Part shown: piece by piece, positions 1 through 8,585 of the stretch
How positions within the stretch are numbered: the first letter of the stretch is position 1
How the letters are laid out: every line of letters starts with the position of its first letter
DNA from: Paenibacillus sp.
GTDB lineage: Bacteria > Bacillota > Bacilli > Paenibacillales > Paenibacillaceae
Assembly: GCA_017512705.1 (NCBI GenBank)
Contig: JAFWEX010000050.1
Coordinates: forward strand, 1-64,000
DNA: 64,000 bases
Direction: 5' to 3'
The notes under the pieces: model-generated
The model's database searches: none
Told to the model about the DNA's origin: nothing
What the model saw: the letters and a program-made list of their open reading frames with translations, nothing else
Position numbers and translations under genes: made by a program

Positions 1-1
1 C

Positions 2-31
2 CACCTGGATCGCCTGGAAAAGCAGGGGTAA
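2..31 (+). CDS. C-terminal end of a gene cut by the window edge
   Basis: Nine codons reading HLDRLEKQG and a TAA stop are open from base 2. A good rho-independent terminator follows about 85 bases downstream on the same strand, which is what the end of a rightward gene would show. The fragment is too short to name a function, and the reading could be accidental. Confidence 0.3.
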   Translation, partial: HLDRLEKQG

Positions 32-115
32 CCCCTCGTTTCCTCCTAAATTCATAGTACGTGAAACAAGAGAAACCCTGTACCTTTGAAAGAGGACAGG
101 GTTTCTCGACAATCT

Positions 116-142
116 GAGAACGTAGATACGTTCTCTTTTCTT
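116..142 (+). terminator. Rho-independent terminator
   Basis: A 9-bp perfect stem (116-124 with 127-135, two-base loop as written, opening to a tetraloop or larger) is followed by a T-rich tail. A second perfect 12-bp inverted repeat lies just upstream (70-81 with 96-107) without a T-run. Together they would end a transcript entering from the left edge. Confidence 0.7.
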
Positions 143-247
143 ATTTCTATAATATTAAATAAATCAGCCTACACCTGTTGTTCTGCATCTCCTTGCGCTT
201 ACAGATTGCTATTCCTCATAGGGGTACTTTAATGGATATTCCTACAT

Positions 248-691
248 TTACTCATAATGTCCTTCGGTGTAGATGGCTACCGTGGAGAAGCAGAGGTGTT
301 TCGTTTCATCCTGCTGATTTTCGGTCGGCATCTCCAGAAACCAAGACTCATTCATATCCTCTCGGGTCATAGCCACGGGACGCCACAGGATCAGGCCAAT
401 CTGATCAAACTGATAGCTGCAACCTAGCTCAGGGTCTTCGCGATCATATGGTGCAATTGCATCCAACTGTGGAATAAGAACGTCAGCTTCGGTGCCCAGC
501 AGATCAAGCTCACCCAGCACACATTTATATTCATCACTTTCATAAAATTCAATAAAATGTGCTTTGCCTTGAGCGTCAAACTCCACCTTCGGATCAAAAG
601 CGAAAGCTTCTGTCTGTTCAACTTCCTTTTGTGTCATGCCCAGCCGGATATCCCCGATGGATTGGCCTGGTTCTACAGCGAGATGTTTCAT
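248..691 (-). CDS. Conserved hypothetical protein, 147 aa
   Basis: A soluble acidic protein of unknown function, beginning MKHLAVEPGQSIGDIRLGMT. The opening resembles a pattern seen in several small Firmicute proteins (GxSIGDIxxGMTxxEV), but I cannot assign a family. I chose the internal ATG at 691 because a GGAGGG ribosome binding site sits just upstream; the longer 159-residue reading has none. There is no signal peptide or membrane segment. The gene is leftward, like the racemase-fold gene 50 bases upstream, so the two may share a transcript. Confidence 0.65.
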   Translation of the reverse strand: MKHLAVEPGQSIGDIRLGMTQKEVEQTEAFAFDPKVEFDAQGKAHFIEFYESDEYKCVLGELDLLGTEADVLIPQLDAIAPYDREDPELGCSYQFDQIGLILWRPVAMTREDMNESWFLEMPTENQQDETKHLCFSTVAIYTEGHYE

Positions 692-739
692 GCTAGTGTT
701 CCCTCCGAAATAAAAGTGTACAAGCATATAGCATGACTT

Positions 740-1417
740 CTATAGTTTCTTCGCAATGCCGATATTCTGTTCCAGACATGCGCCTAATCGTGATAGAGGA
801 GTATAGATTGTCGTGCCTGCATGAACTGATGCCTGCTCAGCGGCAGGAGCCATCGAGAGCTGAGCGGCGACAAGAGAGGTATCCTTGCGTTCTAGAGCAA
901 GCTGCTGCAATGTCTCCTTTAATGCCGCAAGGTAGCCTTCCTGGTCCCCTCGCATGATCATGTCAAATAGACCTGGCAGCAGTATGGATTCGAGCTCAGG
1001 CTTGTCCTGTCCTGCCATGTGTCGATTGAGATGCGCATGATATCGTGCCATCGTCGGTTCTACCGTAGCGGGATTGGTAAAAGCGAGCAGATACCGCCCA
1101 GGATGCGTGAGCATCATGGTTAGCAGAGAATCGTCAATACCCGTTACCGGAATCGGCAACGGGTGCATGTGTTGTTCCAGTACAGCTGCGAACAAGGTGC
1201 ATGTCACAAGAATAGCGTCAGCGTGACAGCGACTCATCCATTGCAGTGTCTGATTGACTTTTTCCCGAACCAGGTCGTTGTTGAAATCTTCATCATGCTT
1301 AAGCCGATCAAGACCGGGATCAACATAGTGGATCAATTCGATATTATACGAAGTCAGCGCCTGCTCGATCAGGCTGATATTGGAGTGATGCGCGTGAAAA
1401 CAGGCAATGGTGCTCAT
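740..1417 (-). CDS. Asp/Glu racemase-superfamily protein
   Basis: A 225-residue protein with the layout of the aspartate/glutamate/hydantoin racemase fold: an N-terminal strand MSTIACFHAH, and an ILVTCTLF segment carrying the expected first catalytic cysteine at about residue 73. These enzymes use two cysteines to invert a substrate alpha carbon. Here the matching C-terminal position reads AAQLSM and has no cysteine, so it may be a one-cysteine relative (decarboxylase- or isomerase-like) rather than a true racemase. The start ATG has AGGGGACT upstream. The substrate cannot be inferred. Confidence 0.65.
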   Translation of the reverse strand: MSTIACFHAHHSNISLIEQALTSYNIELIHYVDPGLDRLKHDEDFNNDLVREKVNQTLQWMSRCHADAILVTCTLFAAVLEQHMHPLPIPVTGIDDSLLTMMLTHPGRYLLAFTNPATVEPTMARYHAHLNRHMAGQDKPELESILLPGLFDMIMRGDQEGYLAALKETLQQLALERKDTSLVAAQLSMAPAAEQASVHAGTTIYTPLSRLGACLEQNIGIAKKL

Positions 1418-1554
1418 AGGCAGTCCCCTTTATCTAGAGGTAGGTAGAAGGCGTGAGCCAATCAAACATTGAGCGCGATATGCTGAGAACGACCACGTTT
1501 GAATGTTCACCCTGTACCCCGTAGTATAGGGAGCAGTAACAGAGATGTAAAGCA

Positions 1555-1722
1555 TTATCTCATGTTCATCGATACGTTCTTTTTCGCCATTTTTTGCTGT
1601 AAAATCTCATGAAAGGATGGTCCTTGAGTGTTCTCATTTTCCTTTTTCGGAGCAGCCGTCACCGTGTTGCGCGGGTATTGGTGGTGATACGGGAGCATTT
1701 GCTGAATAGGCATGCGGATCAT
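1555..1722 (-). CDS. Small hypothetical protein, 55 aa
   Basis: A 55-codon ORF with a strong GGAGGAACCAGA ribosome binding site directly before its ATG. It begins MIRMPIQQMLPYHHQYPRN and ends with a lysine-rich stretch around FHEILQQKMAKK. There is no signal peptide or membrane segment. The N-terminal half is rich in Gln, His and Pro and probably disordered; the FHEILQQK part could form a short amphipathic helix. It is leftward like its neighbour and lies 138 bases upstream of it. No function is recognised; the ribosome binding site is the main support. Confidence 0.55.
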   Translation of the reverse strand: MIRMPIQQMLPYHHQYPRNTVTAAPKKENENTQGPSFHEILQQKMAKKNVSMNMR

Positions 1723-1739
1723 TCTGGTTCCTCCTTATA

Positions 1740-2120
1740 CGCATGATAGACATGCATTTTAATATAATATGTATTTCATTCAGTTGAGTTGTGTCGGTTA
1801 ATATGAATGGAAAGTCGAGTCCAAATGCGCATATAGGTATATATGACTTGTTTTCATGAAATTTCTGTTATGGAGCCTTTAATTCATTTCGACTTTAGTG
1901 ATTTTACCCAGTATTTTGGAGATGTAAACGGTTTTAGAGGAATTCAGGAATAAAGGACCTGATATTAAAATGGAGCTATGGGAGTATCGGAACAGTTGTT
2001 ATGCGAATGGTCCTAATTTTAAGGAAGTCAATGGTACCTGACTCTAAGGCATATGACCAAGTGACTAGGTATGATTAATGCTAACTAACTTGGTACTATG
2101 GTCGGGGTAGGTAGTACAGA
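1740..2120. other. Intergenic stretch without a supported gene
   Basis: About 380 bases separate the 55-residue protein from the terminator of the zinc-ribbon gene. The region is AT-rich with no RNA gene or repeat that I can recognise. One open stretch (about 1931-2041, plus strand) reads coherently for 36 codons but has no start with a convincing ribosome binding site, and may be a gene remnant. Confidence 0.4.
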
Positions 2121-2156
2121 ATAAGTCGAAAAAGCTGCCAATGTCTCTTGGCAGCT
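2121..2156 (-). terminator. Rho-independent terminator of the zinc-ribbon/GyrI-like gene
   Basis: On the minus strand a 9-bp perfect stem (2148-2156 with 2133-2141, six-base loop) runs into five Ts. It lies about 90 bases beyond the stop codon of the leftward gene at 2244-3029. Confidence 0.8.
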
Positions 2157-2243
2157 ACAGAATTCTTTATTCAAGTCCCCGCTTCTAGGGGCAATCCGTT
2201 GGTGTTATCTCCGTTCATAACATCACTTCTAGACGGTATAACG

Positions 2244-3029
2244 TTATCTTTGCCCTTTTACCGCAATATACACATCTACCTGTGTGTGCTGCGGATTCAG
2301 ACTGCGTTCATCGTAGTACTCAAAATCTCCTGTAAATGTGCGGTCACTCTGCTGATTCCATGCCCACACGGCTCCCCACACTTCGCTGACTACCTCAACC
2401 ATTGGGCCGGTTCTCGAAGTAAACACAGCATAGGTAGCAGGAGGTAGCTGAACCTCATCGAATCCTTCGGGCAACGTTTCATTCTCACCAACTTCATGTC
2501 CTATCAGGATGGTATATTCACCAGCGATGCCATCTACATAATCTGTGTAACAACCATAACGTGGAGCTTCAGGAGCCGGGAGAGATTCGGAGGCAAAATA
2601 ACGGCCCCACAACGCGCCGATGCTGCCTTGGCCGCTCATCTCGATTGCGTTGGTTGTACGTGTTGATACTCCCGCGAGACGTTTCCCAGGCAGGGTTACA
2701 TAGCGGATAGGCTCGCTGGAGAGCGGAGTGCTTTTTTCTGGATTGACCTTCGTGGTTGGTGAAATTCCTACCTGCTGCCAGCGTTTCAGATGAGGCAACT
2801 GATTGCGTAGCATCGAGCGGGCTGATTCCTCATCCATGCCTTCCTCCCTGAGAATGGTGGTGCACATCTCGATCATGCCTTCTAGCGACATCCCTGGTTG
2901 TTCGAACTTGCCATCCTTGTAACAATAAATGCAGTATTCACGGGTGGTGCTGCCATCCATTTCTGTACCAAATTGATCGGTACTTGTGAGTGGCATCCCA
3001 CAGCTTTGGCATACGGTAACGTTCATCAT
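2244..3029 (-). CDS. Zinc-ribbon plus GyrI-like effector-binding protein
   Basis: A 261-residue two-part protein. Residues about 1-85 carry a zinc ribbon (CQSCGMPL and, 25 residues later, CIYC) followed by a helical segment, as in the 'putative zinc ribbon' family. Residues about 100-261 look like the GyrI-like/AraC effector-binding fold, with the typical YVTLPGKRLAGVS strand and a late PATYAVF strand. Such proteins bind small hydrophobic ligands and often act with transcription regulators. A WYL regulator lies immediately upstream on the same strand, so this may be its target or partner. Several ATGs follow the GAGGAGG ribosome binding site, so the exact start is uncertain by a few codons. 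Confidence 0.75.
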   Translation of the reverse strand: MMNVTVCQSCGMPLTSTDQFGTEMDGSTTREYCIYCYKDGKFEQPGMSLEGMIEMCTTILREEGMDEESARSMLRNQLPHLKRWQQVGISPTTKVNPEKSTPLSSEPIRYVTLPGKRLAGVSTRTTNAIEMSGQGSIGALWGRYFASESLPAPEAPRYGCYTDYVDGIAGEYTILIGHEVGENETLPEGFDEVQLPPATYAVFTSRTGPMVEVVSEVWGAVWAWNQQSDRTFTGDFEYYDERSLNPQHTQVDVYIAVKGQR

Positions 3030-3049
3030 TCATTCCTCCTCGAGTATAT

Positions 3050-3080
3050 ACAACTTCAAACTCTATATAGTTGAAGTATA
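3050..3080. promoter_or_regulatory. Inverted repeat upstream of the zinc-ribbon gene
   Basis: ACTTCAA at 3053-3059 and TTGAAGT at 3071-3077 form a dyad, extended by TATA on both sides. It lies between the WYL regulator and its downstream neighbour, just before that gene's ribosome binding site. It could be an operator for the WYL protein or part of a promoter. No experimental link can be made from sequence. Confidence 0.35.
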
Positions 3081-3105
3081 CGGGGAGGAACTGGACAGCT
3101 GTCTG

Positions 3106-4056
3106 TCAGGTTTGAGTGGCGGTTTTATACTTTTGTACAATTTGCTCAGCCATCTGACATACGTTATCCCGGATATGTAAAGGTTCTAACACCTCTACGT
3201 CTGCGCCAAAGCCGAGAATGAAACCATATAGCCAGTTGTCTTCGGGGAAAGCAACCTGGCTAATATAATACCCGTTCCCGTCAGGTAGCACGTTTTCAAT
3301 ACCGAACCATTCTTCGGCAAGATGACGAGCACGCACGTGGAATTTTAGCGTCATACTGATCTGATTGTCTGGACGGCTCCAATCCTGCTGCCATGGTCTG
3401 TCCTGAAGATCGATAGACTTTCGTTCAAAATGCTGCGCAGCAAGCGTGACATCTTTCATACGTACCAGCTTGAACATCCGGAATTCGTTTCGTTCATGGC
3501 AAAAGGCATACAGATACCACACGTGCTTTTTCAGGACAAGTGTATGGGGATCAACTGTGCGATAGCTCTGTGCACCTTCGGCATTACAATAGGCAAAACG
3601 AATACATTGAAACTGATCGATTCCCTGATCAATAACGTTTAACTTCTGTTGAAGCGCTTCGGGGTGCGTCCACGTGGAATAGTCAACAATGAATCGATGT
3701 GTGCTGGCTTGAAAGTCTTCATTTTTGGCTTCGGGAACGATGCTGCTCAGTTTCTCGACTAGCAACTCACGTGCAGCATTCGTATGGGAAGTGGATATAC
3801 TGCGCAGTGCGGTGACAATGGAAGCGAGATCTTTGTCCGTCAATAGATTCCGATCCAGTCGGTAGCCTTCAGCCAGCCCGATTCCTCCACTTGCTCCCTG
3901 ATATGTTACGACGGGGATACCGGCTTGTCCCAAGGTGTCGATGTCCCGATAAATGGTACGGATGGATACTTCAAACCGATCTGCTAGATCTTTTGCTTGC
4001 AGCCGCCCACGATTGATAAGTAATACAACGATGGCTAACAAACGCTCCAGTTTCAT
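3106..4056 (-). CDS. WYL-domain (YafY-type) transcriptional regulator
   Basis: A 316-residue regulator. The N-terminal 60 residues form a DeoR/HTH_11-type winged helix (RLQAKDLADRFEVSIRTIYRDIDTL). The middle part is a WYL ligand-sensing domain (a YRTVDP strand and a VWYLYAF core), and the last 80 residues fit the WCX extension. WYL proteins sense nucleotides or other small ligands and regulate adjacent genes. It sits 76 bases upstream of the zinc-ribbon/GyrI-like gene on the same strand. AAGGAAGAGG precedes the ATG. Confidence 0.85.
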   Translation of the reverse strand: MKLERLLAIVVLLINRGRLQAKDLADRFEVSIRTIYRDIDTLGQAGIPVVTYQGASGGIGLAEGYRLDRNLLTDKDLASIVTALRSISTSHTNAARELLVEKLSSIVPEAKNEDFQASTHRFIVDYSTWTHPEALQQKLNVIDQGIDQFQCIRFAYCNAEGAQSYRTVDPHTLVLKKHVWYLYAFCHERNEFRMFKLVRMKDVTLAAQHFERKSIDLQDRPWQQDWSRPDNQISMTLKFHVRARHLAEEWFGIENVLPDGNGYYISQVAFPEDNWLYGFILGFGADVEVLEPLHIRDNVCQMAEQIVQKYKTATQT

Positions 4057-4214
4057 AGCTACCTCTTCCTTTTTTTATTTGTGTTTATATAAATGAGCTG
4101 TTTCTTTTACACTTTAACGGTGAGGGCAGTTGCTTTCAATTGTGTATCTGGGTGTTATCTGTTAGATTCATAGGTATTATATGCCCAGCATCCCATATAG
4201 GAGTGAAATAAGCA

Positions 4215-4913
4215 ATGAAGCGAATTACGATTCTGATTGCGGACGATGAGATAGAGATCGCGGATTTGGTTGCTTTACATTTACAAAAAGAAGGCTATCA
4301 TACCGTTAAGGCATCTGACGGACAGTCAGCACTGCAGGCTGTTCAGACACACGCCATCGATCTGGCGGTTCTGGACATTATGATGCCGGGTATGGACGGG
4401 TATGAGGTGACCCGTAAAATCCGAGAACAGCATCATTTTCCAATCATTTTCCTGAGTGCGAAAACATCGGACATGGATAAAATCACAGGGCTCGTGATGG
4501 GAGCCGATGATTATATGACCAAGCCATTTAATCCGATGGAGCTTGTGGCTCGCGTCAACTCTCAACTACGGCGTGCTTTGCAGTTCAGCCAGTCCAGAGC
4601 TACAGCGCAACGCTCATTTTTGGAAAAAGGTGGACTTGTTATTATCCCGGACCAGCACAGCGTAACGCTCTACGGTAAACCGCTGGAGTTAACACCGAAG
4701 GAATTTGACATTTTAGTGTTACTTGCCAGCAATCCAAAACAGGTATTCAGCGCAGAAAGCATTTTTGAAAAGGTATGGGGCGAGGCATATTTTGAAAGCG
4801 GCAATACCGTCATGGTACATATTCGCACGCTGCGCAAGAAACTCGGAGAAGATGTGAACAAGAACAAGTTCATCAAAACCATCTGGGGTGTGGGGTACAC
4901 GTTCAATGACTAA
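4215..4913 (+). CDS. vanR: VanR-like OmpR-family response regulator
   Basis: A 232-residue two-domain regulator. The receiver domain has the acidic pair at Asp10/Asp11, the phospho-acceptor Asp54 in LDIMMPGMDGYEV, and Lys103 in MTKPF. The C-terminal half is an OmpR-type winged helix with the TPKEFDILVLL start and the VWGVGYTF-like end. Sequence style and the neighbours (VanS-like kinase, VanY, VanZ) point to the VanR branch. It overlaps the kinase gene by 8 bases, so translation is probably coupled. The symbol is by similarity; no resistance ligase genes are present, so it likely controls wall-peptide trimming rather than glycopeptide resistance. Confidence 0.8.
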   Translation: MKRITILIADDEIEIADLVALHLQKEGYHTVKASDGQSALQAVQTHAIDLAVLDIMMPGMDGYEVTRKIREQHHFPIIFLSAKTSDMDKITGLVMGADDYMTKPFNPMELVARVNSQLRRALQFSQSRATAQRSFLEKGGLVIIPDQHSVTLYGKPLELTPKEFDILVLLASNPKQVFSAESIFEKVWGEAYFESGNTVMVHIRTLRKKLGEDVNKNKFIKTIWGVGYTFND

Positions 4914-6012
4914 ACGGAGAAGTTTTCGCACAACCATGATTATGTTGCTTGGTTTGAGCATGCTGGCTTCTGGCGTCGTCACGTTTATCGTGTATAAGCT
5001 GTTACAGATGTACTATGCAGGGGTGAGGCGGGAAGACCCGCTGGCAGAGTATCGTAATATCATGAGAAGTATTGGTGATTTGTATGTCTTTATGCTGCTC
5101 TTCATCCCGCTTGCGATTTTATTTTTCTACTTGTTTACCAGACGTTACGTTACGTATTTCAAAGAGATTTCCGCAGGCATTAATCACTTGGCTAACGGAG
5201 ATTTTGATCATCAGGTACAGATTGTGGCCAAAGACGAATTGGGTACGATTGCGGAAAGTGTTAATATGGCGAGCCAGAAGCTGCGAGAAGCGGTGAAACG
5301 AGGGGATTTTGCCGAAAACAGCAAAGACCAGCTCATCGTAAACCTTGCGCATGATCTGCGCACACCGCTGACCTCTGTGCTGGGATATCTGGATTTACTG
5401 ATGAAGGATGAGCAGTTGACAGAAGATCAGGCGCGGCATTTCATAGCGATTGCGTTCACCAAGTCCCAGCGGCTTGAGAAGTTAATTGATGATCTGTTTG
5501 AGATTACACGAATGAACTATGGCATGTTACCTGTACGCAAAACACGGCTGGACCTCAGCGAACTGTTGAAGCAAATGAATGAGGAACTTTATCCTGTTTT
5601 TGAAAAAAATAATCTGGTCACCCGTTTACATATTGATAACGATCTTACCGTAACAGGAGATGGGGAGCTGCTTGCGCGTGTGTTCGAGAATCTGCTAATC
5701 AACGCTGCCAGGCACGGCAAGGATGGTATGTACGTAGACATCAAAGGATTTCACGATAGAGGTCAGGTTGTCATTCAGGTGACGAACTATGGGGGATATA
5801 TTCATCCCGATGATCTGCCGCACATCTTTGACATGTATTACACCGGAGATCGGGCACGAACCGTGCAAGAAGGCGGTACGGGTCTTGGACTGTTTATCGC
5901 ACGTAATATCGTGGAGCAGCATGAAGGTATAATATCGGCTGTAAGTGATGTGGTACATACGATGTTTGTGGTTCGTCTGCCTGTTTTCCAGCAGCTTTCT
6001 CATGAAACTTAA
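4906..6012 (+). CDS. vanS: VanS-like membrane sensor histidine kinase
   Basis: A 368-residue kinase. Two membrane segments lie at about residues 11-35 and 60-78 with a short external loop, then a HAMP linker. The phospho-acceptor is His149 in NLAHDLRTPL. The ATPase domain shows the N box (NLLINAARHG) and the G boxes (GGTGLGLFIARNIVEQH). I chose the ATG at 4906 over the upstream GTG at 4888; it overlaps the regulator's stop and has GGGG ten bases before it. The short sensor loop is typical of VanS, which responds to wall-active drugs or precursors. Here the signal is unknown. Confidence 0.8.
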   Translation: MTKRRSFRTTMIMLLGLSMLASGVVTFIVYKLLQMYYAGVRREDPLAEYRNIMRSIGDLYVFMLLFIPLAILFFYLFTRRYVTYFKEISAGINHLANGDFDHQVQIVAKDELGTIAESVNMASQKLREAVKRGDFAENSKDQLIVNLAHDLRTPLTSVLGYLDLLMKDEQLTEDQARHFIAIAFTKSQRLEKLIDDLFEITRMNYGMLPVRKTRLDLSELLKQMNEELYPVFEKNNLVTRLHIDNDLTVTGDGELLARVFENLLINAARHGKDGMYVDIKGFHDRGQVVIQVTNYGGYIHPDDLPHIFDMYYTGDRARTVQEGGTGLGLFIARNIVEQHEGIISAVSDVVHTMFVVRLPVFQQLSHET

Positions 6013-6091
6013 GAAAAATTTAAACATTGCCCTGCGTTTTCTTTAAATTGTTTTGTCTATCCTTGAATCATGAGAGGAAGGAGGAACAATC

Positions 6092-6961
6092 ATGAAAAAG
6101 TGGGGCTTTTTGATATGTATCATTTTGATTGGATATATCGTAACGCAATCAACGGCAGCTTTGCAGCAGAAAGAAGAGTTGCCAATTGTTATGTTGGACA
6201 CCGATGATAAATACATGGGGTACCGAGAAGCTACGACACAAGAAATGGAACAGCAAATACATAAAGGCAGTCTGGTCTTAGTTAATTCCGAGCATCCGAT
6301 ACATCCGAAAGGCGTTCGCTCCGATATTGTATATGTAGCTGATGAGGAAGACCTGCTTCTAGGTTATGGACTACTGGATCAGAAATTGATGTTATCCCGT
6401 GAGGTGGCAGAGAGATTCCAAGAGATGGTTGAAGCAGCAGGTGAAGAGGGAGTACGCTATTTCCTGATGAGCAGCGGGTACAGAGATTTTGAGAAGCAGG
6501 ATGAGTTGTATCGCCAAAAGGGTTCAGACTACGCGTTGCCTGCGGGCTACAGTGAGCACAATCTGGGGTTATCCCTGGATATAGGTTCAAGTCTGGCACC
6601 AATGAGTGATGCTCCTGAGGGAGCGTGGCTGGAGAAAAACGCATGGAAATACGGTTTTATTTTGCGATATCCCAAAGATAAAGTGAACGTGACAGGCATC
6701 CAGTACGAACCCTGGCATTTCAGATATGTGGGCATGCCGCATAGTGCGGTGATGCACAAGAATCAGATGGTTTTGGAAGAGTATCTGGAGATGTTAAGAG
6801 AAAAGAGAGACGTTAGTGTTGATCTGAACGGCATTACATATGATATCCATTATTATGACGTGTCGAAGGATGCGAAGATTTATCTGCCAGAGAATGATGC
6901 CTATGACATCTCCGGTGATAATATGCAAGGAGTTATTGTTACGGTTGAAAAATCAACTTAA
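6092..6961 (+). CDS. vanY: VanY-type D-alanyl-D-alanine carboxypeptidase (M15B)
   Basis: A 289-residue zinc peptidase with an N-terminal membrane anchor (residues about 5-22). The M15 zinc motif is complete: SEHNLGLSLD gives His156 and Asp163, and EPWHF gives the third ligand His209. VanY removes the terminal D-Ala from pentapeptide stems. The gene starts 80 bases after the kinase with a GGAAGGAGG ribosome binding site, and VanZ follows. The C-terminal 55 residues after the catalytic domain are unusual and of unknown role. The gap before the gene holds repeated TTTAAA-type motifs (about 6018-6050) that could be regulator sites. Confidence 0.88.
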   Translation: MKKWGFLICIILIGYIVTQSTAALQQKEELPIVMLDTDDKYMGYREATTQEMEQQIHKGSLVLVNSEHPIHPKGVRSDIVYVADEEDLLLGYGLLDQKLMLSREVAERFQEMVEAAGEEGVRYFLMSSGYRDFEKQDELYRQKGSDYALPAGYSEHNLGLSLDIGSSLAPMSDAPEGAWLEKNAWKYGFILRYPKDKVNVTGIQYEPWHFRYVGMPHSAVMHKNQMVLEEYLEMLREKRDVSVDLNGITYDIHYYDVSKDAKIYLPENDAYDISGDNMQGVIVTVEKST

Positions 6962-7027
6962 TCTTGCGTATTACGCTACTGAAATATTGAATTCCTAGGA
7001 CGGCCTGATGGAAGAGGGAGAGACAGC

Positions 7028-7669
7028 ATGAGACAGAACAAGCCGAACGAGCAGTATAGGCAACGGGGGCAAAAACATGATCAAAAAATCAAACTTTATG
7101 ATGTAAACCAACGTCAAGAGAATGACAGTCACCATGGCAATGAGATAAAACCCAAGCCGCTTCGAATCGTCTGGATTGCCCTATTCGTAGTCTATCTTTA
7201 TTTGCTGACCAAACTAATTTTATTTAAAGGAGGACCTTTGGATGTGGGACTGGTATGGGACAGACTAATGGCGCTACTGCGTCAGCCGGATCTGATCCAT
7301 ACACGAACTGTAAATCTGACGCCATTTCAGGAGATCAAACGAGACTGGCACAGTCTCTCCGTTCATCAACGGCCAGGAACAGCCATTCATTTGGTAGGCA
7401 ATATTCTTGCATTTGTACCGTTTGGTGTATGGATGACGGGTTTCGTAAGCTATTCTTTTTTCGCCGGAATTCATGTACTGTTTCTATCCTTTCTACTTAG
7501 CTTGGGATATGAAGTGACACAGTTACTGACGGGAATGGGTATCTTTGATGTGGATGATCTCATGCTGAATACACTTGGCGGAATGATCGGATATCTGGTG
7601 TACACGGTGTTTTTGGTTATGAACAAGCTGTTTACAGGAGGGAAATCACGAGTGGCTGCAAATAACTAG
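7028..7669 (+). CDS. vanZ: VanZ-family membrane protein
   Basis: A 213-residue membrane protein with a hydrophilic basic N-terminus of about 45 residues, then four predicted membrane segments. The family signature NLTPFQEI followed by a hydrophobic NILAFVPFGVW block and YEVTQLLTGMGIFDVDDLMLNTLGG is clear. VanZ proteins give low-level teicoplanin or lipoglycopeptide resistance in other systems by an unsettled mechanism. GAGGGAGAG precedes the start. It closes a VanR-VanS-VanY-VanZ set. Confidence 0.85.
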   Translation: MRQNKPNEQYRQRGQKHDQKIKLYDVNQRQENDSHHGNEIKPKPLRIVWIALFVVYLYLLTKLILFKGGPLDVGLVWDRLMALLRQPDLIHTRTVNLTPFQEIKRDWHSLSVHQRPGTAIHLVGNILAFVPFGVWMTGFVSYSFFAGIHVLFLSFLLSLGYEVTQLLTGMGIFDVDDLMLNTLGGMIGYLVYTVFLVMNKLFTGGKSRVAANN

Positions 7670-7719
7670 GCGATTGTTCCAATACATGTATGTTCACTTT
7701 ACTCGGAGGAGGGCTCGAA

Positions 7720-8127
7720 TTGATCTTGTTAGCTAGAGAGCTTGCCGGAAGAATGAGAGCGCTGGTCGCTATCGAAAGTGAGATCGCAGACGCAACACAT
7801 AGACAAGAAGAGGAACAGGCTATACGAGAGTTGGAAGAGAAAAGATCCACACAGATTCGCAGCTTCACGCGCGATGAATTATTAGTCATCCAAACGGTAA
7901 TGAATGTTGGCCGATGTGAAAGAGGTTATCGTTATTATGCCAACTCAGAGCGTCCAGATTATTATGAGATCATTCACCTGCCCGTAGAGCTGAATGAGCA
8001 TGAACTAATGCAGAAGTATTCTTATTATCTATTACATAGAACGGAAAGCGAGCTTGCAGATGCCATTGAATGCTATACGGCTGTTTCTGAACAACTGAAG
8101 GAAGGCATGGCTATTTTGAAAATCTAG
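7720..8127 (+). CDS. Hypothetical protein, 135 aa
   Basis: A soluble, charged protein with an acidic/basic coiled-coil-like stretch at residues about 5-45 (rich in Glu, Arg and Gln) and a Tyr-rich middle. I place the start at the TTG at 7720 because GGAGGAGGG lies six bases before it; the ATG at 7690 has no ribosome binding site. It follows vanZ by 50 bases and precedes another unknown gene by 12, so it may be the distal part of the same transcript. No family is recognised. Confidence 0.6.
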   Translation: MILLARELAGRMRALVAIESEIADATHRQEEEQAIRELEEKRSTQIRSFTRDELLVIQTVMNVGRCERGYRYYANSERPDYYEIIHLPVELNEHELMQKYSYYLLHRTESELADAIECYTAVSEQLKEGMAILKI

Positions 8128-8139
8128 GAGGTAGATCGG

Positions 8140-8454
8140 ATGATTATGAAAATTTCGTATTACACCCCCTACGGTTTCTATTATTATGTCCCTGACCAGC
8201 ATGCAGAGCAGATCGAAGCGTGGAGAATTGAGTTTTCTGATTTTCTGCAAAGCATTGAAGGTAAACATCCGTTCACTCAATATATGGAATCGATTAATTT
8301 CGTTGATGAATTGGAATATGGGGTGTTTATTCGCAGTTACGGCGGGGATGACTTTATGGATTGGATCAATGTGGAAAAGTTAAAATGCAGAGGAATCTAT
8401 CGCATTCCTGAACCGCCGGATGATTCAGAGGTGGGAATCAGGATCGATTTTTGA
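8140..8454 (+). CDS. Hypothetical protein, 104 aa
   Basis: A small aromatic-rich acidic protein beginning MIMKISYYTPYGFYYYVPD. There is no membrane segment or signal peptide. AGGAGG precedes the ATG with good spacing and the gap to the upstream unknown gene is only 12 bases, so the pair probably works together. A strong terminator follows. I do not recognise a family. Confidence 0.65.
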   Translation: MIMKISYYTPYGFYYYVPDQHAEQIEAWRIEFSDFLQSIEGKHPFTQYMESINFVDELEYGVFIRSYGGDDFMDWINVEKLKCRGIYRIPEPPDDSEVGIRIDF

Positions 8455-8505
8455 GTGGATTGGGGTCCCAACTCTACCCAACTCAAGCTGAATTCACAAC
8501 AAATC

Positions 8506-8550
8506 AAAAGCCCCGCTTCATCGTGCAGTCTGCACATGAAGCGGGGCTTT
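8506..8550. terminator. Bidirectional rho-independent terminator
   Basis: A long near-perfect stem (8506-8521 with 8536-8550; core AGCCCCGCTTCAT) has an A-run on one side and a T-run on the other. It separates the rightward unknown gene from the leftward aconitase gene and would serve both. Confidence 0.85.
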
Positions 8551-8585
8551 ACTATATCATTTTATCTCATGAAAGATAAAGTGTA

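Noticed and set aside
1931..2041. Open stretch ending FKEVNGT-stop on the plus strand
   Set aside because: It lacks a convincing start and ribosome binding site, and I could not relate it to a family. It may be a remnant but is not supported.
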